Part shown: positions 1 to 11,489 of the stretch, in pieces
How the letters are laid out: each line of letters starts with the position of its first letter
How positions within the stretch are numbered: the first letter of the stretch is position 1
Source of the DNA: Parascedosporium putredinis
Lineage: Eukaryota > Ascomycota > Sordariomycetes > Microascales > Microascaceae
DNA: 64,000 nucleotides
Assembly (NCBI GenBank): GCA_949357655.1
Contig: CASHTG010000001.1
Location: 3,844,001 to 3,908,000, forward strand
Direction of reading: 5' to 3'
Translations under genes and position numbers: made by a program
Notes under the pieces: generated by a model
Seen by the model: the letters and a program-made list of their open reading frames with translations, nothing else
The model's database searches: none
Told to the model about the DNA's origin: nothing

Positions 1-1050
1 AACCTCTGTGCCATGTAGGCTCGTGCTACACGTGTTCTTCCATGACGCCCAGTCGTCCATATTGCTCTGTAAACACCCCGCAATCTCCTTCACCGAACTG
101 TGCTTCAGTCTGCCTGCTTCCAAGGATCTCTGGCTCGCGCGCACAGCCGACCAATGGCGTGACATTTACGTCGCCAAGATGAGCTCAGAATCCTCGGCCG
201 ATATACCCGGCATTTCCGAGGTGATGCACCATCGTGACCTCATCTCCATGTCTGGTGAACACGTTGACAAGGAGCTCTCCTACGTCGCGCTTCTCTACGG
301 TTTCCGCGCGCAAATCTCGAGCTACTGGGAATCCACCAAATTTTACTCTGCTGGCCGGCAGCCCAACGCGCCTTTGGCCAACTACCCGCCTTGGGTCCAG
401 ATGCAGTACCAGACGCTGTACAGGGACCTCGGCGTCCTCGCCAGCCACGCTACCGCCGCCGTCCCGCATTCGCCGTACCTCGCCCTCAACTCCGAGATCA
501 TGATGATGACCACCCACGTCTCGCTCGACGACCTGCAAAAGTTTGCCGGCAAGGCTGGCGAGGACGAGGCCCACCGCGTCTCCGACGCCCTCGACCAATA
601 CTGGGCCACCACCCCCATCGCCCGCCATGCCGTCTGGCACGCCGGCCAGGTCTTCCGCCACGCCAGCTCTCTCCCGCCGGCAACCCTACGCGACTTCGCG
701 GCTGTCGCCGTCTACTACGCAAGTCTCACGCTCTGGATCTACGGCCTTCTACGGCCAACCGAGGGTTCCTCCGCCACCCCGGGCCCCGGTGAAGCCCCTA
801 TATGCGTGCCGGTAAACGGCGAAGAGACCCCATTCACTCGCAAGTTTATCGCAAGCGGCCAGGAGTAGTCCCTGGTCTGCGCCTGAACGATTCGCTCGTA
901 GAGCCGCTCTCCAAGGACGGCATGGTGCTCTCGACCGCGAGAGCCTTGTACAAGGCCAACTACCCTACCTACGAAGGGTCTCTGCCGCCCCTCGTGGAAA
1001 GTCTAGGCCGTTTGATTGCGGATCTCGAGGACGACGGGAAGGATGAGTAG
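1..1050 (+). CDS. Fungal-specific transcription factor, C-terminal part (5' end outside window, one frameshift)
   Basis: The reading frame is already open at the left edge, so only the C-terminal ~345 residues are visible and no DNA-binding domain can be seen. The visible protein is helical and has the flavour of the fungal transcription-factor middle/C-terminal region: FHDAQSSI, then LLYGFRAQISSYWESTKF, a run of helices, and AVYYASLTLWIYGLLRP near the end. The frame stops at 868 after FIASGQE, but a C-terminal stretch of the same style (VPGLRLNDS ... LPPLVESLGRLIADLE) continues in another frame to the stop at 1048-1050. One base lost near 862 in GGCCAGGAG would explain this. The likely role is nuclear regulation of transcription. 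Whether the missing N-terminus carries C2H2 or Zn2Cys6 fingers cannot be told. Family assignment comes from general resemblance only. Confidence 0.7.
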
Positions 1051-1903
1051 CCCCGTGTTTCACTTCTTCTTCCTTCAAGAGTCTCTTTCTTTTTTTTTCT
1101 TTTTTTCATATCTTCCACTGCCTGCTCGCAGTAGCCACTAAGATATACTACCACTAGCTAGCTGCGAATCTCATCCCTTCCCTCCTAGATAATGGCTTGT
1201 TCCGTTTTCCTTGTTCTAGTTGGCATTTTTGATGGTAGAGGCGGGCGTCGGGGAGGAGTGGTGGGGTGGGATACCTTTTGACATATGTTGCGTCTGCTGG
1301 CTGGGTTTGGCAGCAGACTGGCGTTTCTTTCCCCATACATACATACATATATATATGTGTGTGTGTGAGTGTGTGTGAGTGTGTGTGCGTGTGTGTTGCT
1401 AAAAGGAATGTATATATATTTATGCAATACCTCTACACCCGAACGAGGCCTTGGCGGGCTAGGTTTTGGGATAACGATCGATACCTCTCTGTTGGTGGGC
1501 TCAAAAGTACGTTAATGCGAATTCGGTAGCTGATTTATTTTTGTATCCTCTTGATCCGTCTTCTATTCCCCTTCCCTGGACTTTGGCACGGACACGGACA
1601 CGCGAATTCATCGTCAGATTTCAAGGAGTGGTCACAGGTTCAAAGAGCACGGTGGTGAGCGCAAAAGAATTATTTCAAGATGTATTGTGTATGTTAACAT
1701 GAGAAGGCTCGGATATGAACGGACAGGCTGAAAAGAGGTGGCAGAGCAATCAGGGCTATGGAGGCTGTGCGAGGGAGATCGATCTTTTTGCAGAAAGAAC
1801 AAGAGTTTAGATGGATGAGGTTCGGATGGCCAACTCGAAAATCCAACTTCCTACAGACCGAAATCCCTAGAAACAAATGAGGACTAGTAAAATCAAGGCA
1901 CGG
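1051..1903. other. Intergenic, convergent 3' ends; dinucleotide repeat
   Basis: This spacer lies between the converging ends of the transcription-factor gene and the Pro/Gln-rich gene and should hold both 3' UTRs. It contains CT-rich tracts near 1065-1110 and a CATA/TA/TG microsatellite. No coding signal was recognised. Confidence 0.6.
1335..1397. repeat. CATA / TA / TG microsatellite
   Basis: Compound simple repeat: CATA units run into TA units and then a long (TG)n tract interrupted by GAG and GCG. It is probably length-variable between strains. Confidence 0.85.
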
Positions 1904-4900
1904 TTAAACGAAAAGGATAGCGTTTACACCCTCTTCTGTCTTGGCATAATGTAAAGTCGGGGGTCTTGGATATGGTGGAGCAGCGGTTGGTTCATCAACG
2001 ACCCTGGGGCTGGGGTGGGACGGGGCCCAATTAGTGGGCTGCTGTGGGTACTCTAGAGAACAGCGGGTTAGTAAAGAGACTCGACGGCTCGCATTAAAAT
2101 GGGGTGTCATGACGTACGACCAGGGCCTGCGGCCCATACCCGGACTGCGGCTGCCCGTAGGCGGGCTGTCCATACATTGGCTGTCCAGGCTGCCCATAGG
2201 CGGGCTGGCCAGGTTGACCATATACAGGCTGGCCCGGCTGACCATACGTAGGCTGTCCGGGCTGGCCATACGTAGGCTGTCCTGGCTGGCCATACGTAGG
2301 CTGTCCCGGCGGACCATAACCAGGCTGTCCCGGCTGACCATATCCGGGCTGACCCGGCTGACCCGGCTGTCCTGGCTGTCCCGGCTGGCCAGGTGCCGGC
2401 GGCTTGTGGCCAGGAAGGACCTGAGAACCGTACTTATGACCAGCGGCTATGACGGGGGTAAGGGTCTGCTCGAGAATGTTGGTGGTCCGGCCCACAAACT
2501 TCTTCATTGTTTTGTTGCTAAGAAAACCACCGCCCCCGGCGGCCGGCGGTGGCCCCGCAAATGAAGGCTTGTTGGGATAGGTCGGCTGCCCAGGTCCATA
2601 GGCAGAGGCCGCTGCCTGAGGTGCCTGGCCGGGAGCGTTGTAAGCGCCGCCTTGAGGCTGGGGTGGGGCTCCGTACGGCGTGCCTGGCGCGGAAGGAGTG
2701 GATGGGGTGCCGTAGGGAGAGGGTTGAGGATTTCCGTAGGGCGAGGACGCTTGGCCTGCTGGCTGTCCCGTGGGCTGCGGAGCCCCGGTTGACCGGCTGG
2801 TTGCCCTCCCGGTTGTTGGTTTCCGGGCTGCTGACCCGCGGGGGCCGGCATGATAAGGCGTGGATGCCGCAGGGATGCCCGTTTGCTGCCCGGGGATGGC
2901 AGGACCGTAATGGTATACGGGGCGAGCAGCGCCAGCGGCGGGTGCAGAGGCGGCGGCGGGGGCATGTTGACTCCCGGCCGTGGGGGCGGGGGAAGGGCAA
3001 CGGGATTGTACGGCGGAGGAGGCTCGTTGGGGATAGCGTTCTGGGGCATTGGTTGTCCGATGGCGGACGCAGAAAGCGGTTGCGTGGGCTGGGGGCTGCA
3101 GGACCGTACGAGTGCTGTTGAATCGGCTGCCCTTGCGGTTGAGAGGGGGCTGGTTCGCGAGTGCGTGCTGGTGGGGCTGGGCAGGGGCCTGAGTCTGATG
3201 TTGAGAGGCGCCGGTGCTGTGGGTCGTCACTGGCGGGTGAGCACCAACGCTAGGTGGCTGGTTTTGCTGTTGGCCGGGCGGGGGTCGCAGCATGAGACGA
3301 GCCGTTAGGGGCTACGCTATAGACCGAGCTAGGGCGCGTCCCGCTTTGCACAGAAGGGGTTGGCTCGGACCTTGGGCTCCAGGAACGGGACCTGGCGTTT
3401 GCGAAGTTGGCGTGGGAGGGTTTGGTTGAGCGCCCGGAACAGGTTTCCGCCCAGGCGGGCCATGCTGCGATGCGGGTGACTGTGACTGAGGGTGTTGGGG
3501 AGGGGGCTTTGGGGGACAGTATTGCGGTTTGATACGCGGGGTGGACAGCGGGCGGGGTAGCGCTGTGAGGGAAGTACGACCCTGGCTTCTGTTGCGCAGG
3601 TCCCGACCCAGCGGAGAGGGGAGAAGCTGGACCATTTGCCGAAGGCGCCGCGGGTCCGTACTGATGCTGGTTGGGAGGAGGTGCGCCTGGGTTGAAGGAG
3701 GGAGAGATAGGAGTGCCGGCTTGAGGGGGAGCGGGGCCATAGACATGAGGCTGATTTTGCAAGGCCTGGCCAGGAGCCGCGGAAGGTGGGACCGAGGCAG
3801 CAACATGCGAAGGGGCAAGTGGGCCTTGCTGTGGATGACCTGGCTGTGGCTGGCCAGGTTGGACCTGTGCGGGATATGGCGGGCCTTGAGGAGGATGACC
3901 TGGACCGGCCATACCGAGTGGAGCAGGAGCACCTGCTGGAGCGGGGATGCAGCTCCCTGAGGACCCGGGAGCGGTCCGGGGCCAGCCGGAGCGGGTGGTT
4001 GTTGAGCGGGCCCTGGCCGGGCGGCTCCGGCTCCGGCACCAGCGCCGACACCAGGGGTGGGCGCGCCTTGTTGACCCGGCGGATGGCTACCGGCATTTTG
4101 GGAGGTCCTCCCTGCGGCGACCCGCCAGAGGGGTTGGGCGGTGCGTAGGGTTGAAATGGGGTACCAGGCTGATGGGTGTTGGGGCCTGGCCCTGCGGGAC
4201 GTTGGGGGTGGAACGCTTGGAATTGGGCACCAGGCGTGCCCTGAGGCTGAGGCTGAGGGTGTCCATGCCCCTGGAGTGGCTGCTGACCCTGCTGAGGAAC
4301 GGACGTCGGAGCGGACGACGAGGCAAGCCCAGGAGCGTTCAGGGCGACGAACTGCTGGGGCTGGCCATGTGGAGACTGGGCCTGCTGGGCCTGCGGTGGT
4401 GTGTTCTGGGCCTGCTGGAACTGCTGAGCCTGAGGAGGGGCTGAAGGGTGCTGCACGCCCGGCGGCCCCTGAACGGGGGCGCGCGGTAAGGGATAGCGGT
4501 GGCATACTGCTGCGAGGGGAGTCCTTGACGAGCATCCTGAGGTTTAGGCGGCTCTTCGACGACCTGTGGGGTAGAATCGACGACAATGGTCTGGGGTGCC
4601 GAATCCCGTGTAGGGGCTTCGCCTTCTTTCCCCGCATTCCCATCGACCTTTGGATCAGCTTGAGGAGGGCCAGGTTGTCCTGGTCCTGGAGCCTTGGCAC
4701 TCGTCACCGGTAGCGGCACCAGCCCCGGAAGAGGGCCGGGCCGGCGGCGCCACCGGGGTTAGGGCGCTTCTCGTCGAGGAAAAAGCCCCAGGGATTGGCA
4801 TTGGTGGGTGGCCGCGCCGACTGGGGGCTTGGCACGGGCTTGTCATCGTCCTTTGGCGGACCCGCATTGGCCGATCCGGCAGAATTGCCGGCCGAGTCTT

Positions 4901-5544
4901 GGCTCGGCTCGGGTGGGGGCGTGGGGATGACGGTGTCGCCGAGTTCGGCAATGAAGCCGACAGGACTGTTGCTCTTCACAACGGGGCTTGGCCCATATGC
5001 GGCAGAGTTGAGATTATGCGGGGGAGGTTGTTGATGGGGAGGGTATTGCTGGGGCGGGGACTGGGGATGGGGATAGCCAGGATGTGGTGTGTAGTGCTGG
5101 GGCTGCTGGGGTTGGTGAGGGTGCTGAGGGTGCTGCAGAGGGTGCTGCGGGGCTTGCTGCTGCTGAGGATGATGTTGGGGAGTGGGCTGTTGAACCTGAA
5201 GGGGTTGCGGATAAGGGGATTGGGGATGCTGCTGCTGGCCCTGCGATGGGGGAACATAGGGGCCATAGACGTGGGGGAGGGATGCTGTTGCTGTTGCTGT
5301 TGCTGATGATATTGTGGGCCCGGGATGGAGGGGGACTGAGGGCCTTGAGGACCGAGGTGCGCTTGAGGTGTCATGCCATGGGGTGGAGGATGACCGATCG
5401 GCGACTGGGGGCCGGCGTTAGGGTTAGGGTGCCATGATGACTTGGGGCTCCTTGCTGCTGCTGCTGCTGCTGCTGCTGTTGTTGTTGCTGCTGCCAGTAG
5501 ACAGGCTGCTGGGGTGGCTGGTACGGCACGAAGTTGCCGCTCAT
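1904..5544 (-). CDS. Uncharacterised proline/glutamine-rich low-complexity protein (multiple apparent frameshifts)
   Basis: Translation on the minus strand starts at ATG 5544 (MSGNFVPYQPPQQPVYWQQQ) and passes through polyglutamine. It then reads through Pro/Gln/His-rich sequence, a more ordered piece (KSNSPVGFIAELGDTVIPTP, later NPWGFFLDEKRP), more Pro/Gln-rich sequence, and GGGFLSNKTMKKFVGRTTNI. It ends in about ten copies of PGQPxYGQ. The frame changes many times (for example near 5430, 5260, 4710, 4440, 4060, 3930, 3500, 3290 and 2900) while composition stays the same, so base errors are likely. A last intron is likely at about 2051-2117: donor GTACGT, branch TTACTAAC, acceptor CTCTAG. The last exon then ends at the stop at 1904-1906. 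I do not recognise the family. Composition suggests a largely disordered scaffold or condensate-type protein, which is inference. Confidence 0.65.
2161..2395 (-). repeat. 24-bp minisatellite coding for the octapeptide PGQPxYGQ
   Basis: About ten near-identical 24-bp units lie in frame in the C-terminus of the Pro/Gln-rich protein. The variable position is G, T, V, A or M. Adjacent units are nearly identical in DNA, implying recent duplication or unequal exchange. Confidence 0.85.
5452..5494 (-). repeat. CAG/CAA trinucleotide repeat (polyglutamine)
   Basis: A run of CTG/TTG on the plus strand encodes an N-terminal polyglutamine tract in the Pro/Gln-rich protein. It is an expected hot spot for length change. 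Confidence 0.85.
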
Positions 5545-7770
5545 GATGGGCAGCGAGGCGATTGTCGACGCCCTGAAACGGAAGTTCCTGCGTCACAAAG
5601 ACACGGGGGCAAGTCGAAGTCTTTGGAAAGGGAAGAGTTGAGGGAAAATGACCAGGAAGGGGGAAAGAGGGAGAAAGGGAGAGGGATCAATGGGCTTCAC
5701 CACTTAACCAGGCCGGGTGGGGTCTAGGTTTAGAGGTGAGGGAGAGGGTTTGCAAAACGGGTTGTCAGGCCAAGGTGAGGCTTTGACGGCTCAAGGTGAG
5801 ACGCTCCGGCTCGTGGCGTTCAATCCTGTCAAAGGGTTGACAATTGAAAGGGTGCGGTTTGGGCGTGGTCGCTGACCAGGTTCCACGGCTCGCTGACCTC
5901 GAGGAACGAGAACTGCCAGAAGTGGTCTTCTTTTTGTTGGAGAAGGGGATTCAGGAGGCAGAGAAGGGCGGAAACGGAGGGGGAGATGCTAGGCGGCGGG
6001 CGCGATGGATAACGGGGGGGATTGGCACGGAGAGAGGCCCAAAGAGGGTTAAAGGGGGCGAGGGCCCTCGTGGAGATTGCTCGCTATTTCCCTCCGTTGG
6101 TGGTGGGGTCAGGCCGCTTGATTGAGTGAAGGTCGCGCCTGCTTCGTCGACCGTGGTACCGCTGCTCCCGAATGTTTGCTCCGAGACTGTCCAAGAGCCA
6201 GACGATGCACGAAGAATTATCCGGCCGATGTGCCACCTTGCACGTTGCTAAATATAAAGTAAAAGGGAGAATGGAGAGAGTAATAAAACGTGTCGAGAGG
6301 ACTCCTGGGAAGTCACCGTTGCCCAACTGTTCCGTTTTTCTTTCATCTCTCAGGGATACGCGGAGACGATGAGGGAATGTGCGATCGGTCCGTGCTGTGT
6401 GGCCTCACATAGTGGTAATTCCCCTTCGGCGTCGAATAATCCAGGGCGACCCCTTTTGGCAAGCGCCCTCGCATCGGCACTAGCATTGCGCTTTCAACCA
6501 GCAGCCCCCGCTCCTTTCCTCCCATTGTCAATAAAACGTACAAGTACTACATATGTCCCTCAGGATGCATAACCTTCCAATGCCCAAGAACAGCATCAGC
6601 CTTTCATCATCAGGCATCAGCTTCATGACCGTTCGGCAGCTGCTTTCGAGGTCTTGAGATAGTGAATAGGGAGCAGAGGGCGCAGCACCCTGCATGACCT
6701 CCACTACACGACTGGCGGCCTGACCCACGCACGGCCATACATCGATTGTTGGCTGAATGGGGGTAGTTTTCATCGTTCTCTCCCCTTCGTTCAACGGTTC
6801 GCGTGCGGCTGAGGTGCCCTAATTTCCCGCCGTGGGCTTGGTGCTGCTTTTGGCGGAGCACGCGGGCACCAAGCACTCTTCCAATGGTCTCGTCGTCGTA
6901 CCGAGACAAACGGAGTCGCATTGGGCGGGGCGCATGCACGCGCGGGAGAACATGCGAGCAGAGAGAGGGAGAGCAAGAGGTTGTGGCGCAGACGTTATCG
7001 AATCAAGTAAGCTTCGCGGCAAACTGTGGAGACGAACCGCCTGATGGCGGAACGCGATGGGAAAAAGAGGGAGAAAGGGAATAATCGATCGGTGGATCGT
7101 CCAAACATGCTCATCCCGGCCTCTGACCCTTGTGGGATCAGAATTTGAAGTGCTACTGTATCATTCTTGCTCTGGGCATTTTCTGGCAGCGGCACCTGAG
7201 CTGAGCAAGCAAAACCTTAGAAAACAAACTGGGTGATGCGGGACACAAGAGGGACTGCTGTGCGATGCGTGATGCAGGCAACCTAAATTTTATCGCAAAC
7301 CCTCAAACCCCTCCTGTTTTAAAGTATGCCATAGATGATTGAGATACGATACTAAAAGAACAGAAAAGAAAAAAATTAATGCCCCAGGTTCTAGCTGGAT
7401 CCTTTATCCTCTTGGTCACAGTGGTTGGCTGCCTCCGCTGGTTCGATTGAACCCACTGTTTTGAATGAGCGATCCTTCGCTCCCCGGACACGAACCAAGG
7501 CTGGTTGGTGTGACCGAGGAAAAAGGGTTCACCATGCAAGGGAGAAGGAAGAAAAAGGCCAGAAAGGAATTGAAAGGAGCCAACCCCGGACCAAGGAACA
7601 AAAGAAGTCGATAAAGGGGTCTCGGGTCTCATGCGAAGGCTCAAAGTGTCTCTTCCACACGTGGTGGTGGACGACGGTTCATGAGACTCGACCGGCATCT
7701 TACAGGCCATGCCGTGCTTTTCACCAGCGAGGAAATCTTAGATAAGCGTGTCAGGCTGGTTGGTAGCCAC
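5545..7770. other. Intergenic: 5' region of the Pro/Gln-rich gene and upstream of the tRNA
   Basis: This 2.2-kb stretch is upstream of the minus-strand Pro/Gln-rich gene, so its 5' UTR and promoter should lie here. All six frames hold only short, unconvincing ORFs with no recognisable motif. No repeat of note was seen. Confidence 0.5.
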
Positions 7771-7866
7771 GGTCGGTTAGCTCAGTTGGTTAGAGCGTGG
7801 TACTAATAAGCTATCCGGCTTATCAAGTAAATGCCAAGGTCATGAGTTCGACCCTCATACTGACCA
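7771..7866 (+). tRNA. tRNA-Ile (anticodon AAT) with 22-nt intron
   Basis: A full cloverleaf can be folded. The acceptor GGTCGGT (7771-7777) pairs with ACTGACC (7859-7865), with discriminator A. The D arm is GCTC/GAGC. The anticodon stem TGGTA/TGCCA (7798-7802, 7832-7836) carries loop CTAATA + A. The T arm is ATGAG-TTCGACC-CTCAT. The anticodon AAT is at 7805-7807. A 22-nt intron (7809-7830) sits one base 3' of the anticodon, the canonical eukaryotic tRNA intron site, removed by the tRNA-splicing endonuclease. The mature length is 74 nt before CCA addition, and CCA is not encoded. It decodes isoleucine AUU, and AUC after A34 is deaminated to inosine. Confidence 0.96.
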
Positions 7867-8828
7867 CTCTTAACCCTTCTTTTTGTGCCCTTTCGGGCCA
7901 TTTCCCTCTTATTTTTCTCCCAATTTTTTTTTTTATAAAAATAAAATAACATCCAAAGAAAAGGGAAAACGGAGAGTCATGTATCATGTCATCATCAATT
8001 GAATGCGAGGCTTGCATGCGCTCCATCAGGCTTGAGCTACGAAGTATTACCTCAGTGAGAGACTGAAGGGACCGTTTTTGGGGCCAAGCCAGGGGTGGAG
8101 GCACTGCCTTGCCAAATCAGGCCCCACCAATTTGGGATGAGACCCGATCCCGCGGGCCTGGGTATCATTGTTCCAACTCCACCGGGGTCAAAGTTCGGTC
8201 CTCAAGCCACATCAACGACATGTCCTGAACGGGCACCCCAGAGCCTACTTGTACAACTACACTCCCCCTAGACCTTAACACAATTCCCAAATCCTCATCG
8301 TTGCAAAACCCAGTCTATATTATTTCCAGTATAAAAAAATAAACACAATTGATACTGCCTACCTGCCGTTCCCATCAACCTTTCCTTATGGCGGTCCGGG
8401 AACCCCTAACCCCTCCCACACCCACCAGAGACAAGCACAATATACACCTCTTCTTCCAGAGGACAAAATTAACAAAACAGGGTATCCAGAGAAGCCAATC
8501 AAAAGCTTCCTTCCATACACCAAAATACAGAACAACTTCTCCTAGCCTTGTTCCAATATCGTCATCGTCTCGAGGCAGTTCAGTTGCCTGAGACTTCCCT
8601 TCCCCTTCCCCTAGTCCTTGATCCTTGCCCCGCATAGACAACATGTTCCCATCCGCAATTAGATGCTGTTCTCTTGGTATTCTTGTTGTTCCCAGATTGT
8701 GCCTGTCGATGTGTCCATAACAAGCCCGACTCTTTTATCCTCTGTTTGACATCTGAAGCGTCCAGCTCTTTTCCGCTTGGCATGCGGACATCTTTCACCC
8801 ATCAGATTGCTGAGCATGGACTCGGAGT
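7867..8828. other. Intergenic between tRNA and DUF8032 gene
   Basis: About 0.9 kb between the tRNA and the 3' end of the minus-strand DUF8032 gene, whose 3' UTR should lie in its right part. T- and A-rich tracts occur near 7925-7950. No gene was seen. Confidence 0.5.
7880..7884 (+). terminator. RNA polymerase III T-run terminator of tRNA-Ile
   Basis: Five T residues begin 14 bases after the tRNA 3' end, the usual Pol III stop signal. Confidence 0.75.
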
Positions 8829-9741
8829 CTACTCGCGCTCTCGTCGCTCCTGGTTCCTCATCCTCTCGTTCCATTTGCGCTTGCCAGCCCTCGTCTCGTA
8901 GTGCGGTGCCACATTCTTGACATCCTGCATAATGGATTCGATGGCGGACCGAGCCTTGTTGCGATAGCAGTCCACTACAGAGCGAGGTCAAGACCCAGGT
9001 TAGACAAGTGTTCAATCATCCAAGAAGGGAGCCGGGGACGGGGGCGGAGGCGGGGGCGGGATTGCCAATAACCGTGCGTCGGTCAGCATCACTTACAAGC
9101 TCTTTGGAGGAACAGGGTCCGGCCGGAGAACACGCGGCTCTGGAGCCATGCCATCCTGTAGCCGAGTTCATTCAACCTTACTTCCTTGCCACGGAAGCTC
9201 CTCCGCATCCTGGGGACGATCAAGTCTCCCTCCCGGGTGTCGCCAAGCGGAACCCTAACCGACGCTGTCTCTCGACCCCTTCCTCGCCTTCTCGAGATCT
9301 CTCGTCCTTCTGTCTCGAGGTTGCCATTATCAGCATCGAGGTCATTTTGGAAGAAAGAGCTGCCAGTCGCGCTGGGCGGCGGGCTCTGCATCTCGCGAGG
9401 GAAGAAGCTTCGGGGAAAGACGCTGGAATCTTTGCGGAAGCTATCCGGGATTTCTTTGGTGTTGACTCCTTCTAGTGTGACTCGGATCCGGAGTCTTGAG
9501 CCGCGAACGTTATCCTCGACCAGGATGAACTTGCGCTTCTTCGCGTCGGGCATGTCGGGGAAGAGGTCGGCAGGTTCATCACTATCGGTCCGCGAGTGCC
9601 GCCGAGCAGTCGCGACTGCCGGCATGTGGCTCATGCCTCCAGGATACGACTGGCCTGAACTATACCCCGTGAACACCTGGGACGGACGAACATCCTCATC
9701 CTGGTTGGATGGCTGGTGGTGATGATGTTCATAGGTGGAGC
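8829..9741 (-). CDS. Divergent DUF8032 (Medusa-related) protein, 5' exon unresolved
   Basis: Two exons are clear on the minus strand: 9741-9097 and 8974-8829 (stop at 8831-8829). They are joined across a 122-bp intron (8975-9096; donor GTAAGT, branch TCTAAC, acceptor CTGTAG). Splicing turns LQRACK* into LQRALDCYRNKARSA and ends in a basic tail (RAGKRKWNERMRNQERRERE). The core aligns with the neighbouring gene at 11.5-13.1 kb: RIRVTLEGVNTKEIPDSFRK...VFPRSFFPRE matches YTIRCDVESVNTDELAHEFK...VYPRACCPKD, and WLQSRVFSGRTLFLQRALDCYRNK matches WALAQLNPALRGKRGLIQRAVDSWRNS. About 60 Ser/Arg-rich residues interrupt the domain here. The exon opens after a probable acceptor (GTATTAG, branch TACTGAC), so a first exon must lie upstream; I could not place it. 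The first in-frame Met is in GGMSHMPAV. The basic KKRK suggests nuclear location. No frameshift is seen. Confidence 0.78.
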
Positions 9742-11489
9742 CTAATACGGTACGAGTCCTCGTCAGTACAAAAGTCGCAAGGTTCAGGGAAGATACCAAA
9801 GGCCAAAGGGGAAAAGGGGAGGGAGGAAAAGCAAGTCGGGATGCAAGCGCAGACAGGGGGAAGCGTCGTGACAAGGATGGACCGATCAGCCGCCTTCCCC
9901 TTGGGAAAGCAACCTATTCCTCGCCAATGTTCCAACGCTTTCCCACCCATCGCGAGCGGGGAAGCTCATCCAAGGATCATAGCCAGTCACACCCCCTTGT
10001 TACGCGTGGGGGTTAACTTGGTTGGCGCGGGGGCTGACAGGGGAGACCAACTCGGGATGAGGATGGAGGCCAGGTGGGGTTTATGAGAGGATGGAAGCAC
10101 TTGTCTCTACTTAGAGTGCCACCAGTCACCCTGCCGATTTGGGGCGCCACTGCATCCACCAAAAAGAACAATTGAGAAGAAAAGGAGGGAAAAAAGCACC
10201 GAGGTGCCAACGAATCTCGGGAGTTTGGGGGTCATCGTTTACGAGGTATGGCGCGTTTGCATGCGCTCCCTCGGATGGCCTCAACCAGCAACTTGCAGTT
10301 TTTAAACCCAGTCGTTCTTGGTGCTCTTCGAGGCCTGCTAACGAACAGGCAACAAAAGGGGTCAAAATGAACATCCAAAACCAGTGTTCAAGCAGAAAAC
10401 AAATGCAACTTTTATGCCGCTCCCTAAGCATCATAATGATGATGATTGTAGTCTCTTTCTGGTGCTCTTCTCTGGCTCTCTTTGCGCTTCCCTCCTCCTC
10501 CTCCTTCTCCTCCCAACCCGGCCTTCGACAAGAATACAGGTCCGGTCGCAGTTGGCAGGATAAGAAGGAGACTAAATGACATCAGCAGCCAGCTAGTCGT
10601 ACTCGAGGCCCTTTAATCTTGGTATTATACAAAACCTGCAGCCAAGGCACAGAGCGAATATCGCTTCCTCGGCAGGACAAGGGTAGCATCGGGTTTCGTA
10701 ACCGTCGCTCGCTTGACCATGCCTCGCTTAGCCTGCCTGAGAAAAGACGACAAAAGAGAGAGAGAAATGAACAGTTTTGGGCAGGAAAAAGAAGAATTTG
10801 GTGTCGAACTCTGGTGTACCGAACTTCGCGTACGCATTAATGTGCGGCAGCTGCCTTTTCGAGTGAGATGCTGAGAAGAGACACTAGAAATTGAAACACA
10901 AAACGAGGTCCAAAGTGAGAGAAGCGGCGAAACGAGGAAAATAAACCAAACCCATCCCAACGTCCATCTAGCCGGGTCAAAAGGCAAAGAAATTTCAAGA
11001 GAAAAGGGAAGAAAAAGAGAGAGAGAGAGAGAGAGAAAACAATGAGAGCAGGACGACTTATGATGTCAAGAGAGGACAAACCCCGTATTGTAGTGTCGCC
11101 AGGGCCAGATGAACAGTAATAATAAAAATAGAGATATAGATAGGAATATGAGAGAGAGAGAGAGAGAGAGGGAGAGGGTCTGGCAGCAGAGCGTAATGAA
11201 AAGAGCTCGTAGTGACGAGGGTATGAAGAAGGCCAGAAAATATAGGTAGCAAATGGGGCTTTTGGTCCTGGGGCCTTGGCTGACGACTTGCCAAAACCCC
11301 AAATAAACATTTGAGGGAAAAAGTGATAAAATAAACTTGGCAAGCAAAACAAGCGGTATAGGTATCTCTAGAAGCGCAAGGGAGTAATATCGCCAGAAAC
11401 AGTGTGCAGAGTGTAGTGGGCAATATGAACTAGGAACTCAACAGCCCAAGTAGAAAGATGGGACTGTGAGGTGAGGATTAGGGCCATCA
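9742..11489. other. Spacer between the two DUF8032 genes
   Basis: This 1.7-kb stretch should contain the missing 5' exon and promoter of the 8.8-9.7 kb gene and the 3' UTR of the 11.5-13.1 kb gene. Two (GA)n tracts lie at 11015-11036 and 11149-11171. Open frames here look like chance products of CT-rich sequence. Confidence 0.5.
11015..11171. repeat. Two (GA)n microsatellites
   Basis: (GA)n tracts at 11015-11036 and 11149-11171 lie downstream of the Medusa-like gene and may be in its 3' UTR. Confidence 0.75.

Noticed and set aside
5417..5430. Two TTAGGG telomere-type hexamers
   Set aside because: Only two copies, inside coding sequence of the Pro/Gln-rich gene (antisense of a CCCTAACCCTAA codon run). 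Most likely chance, not an interstitial telomere.
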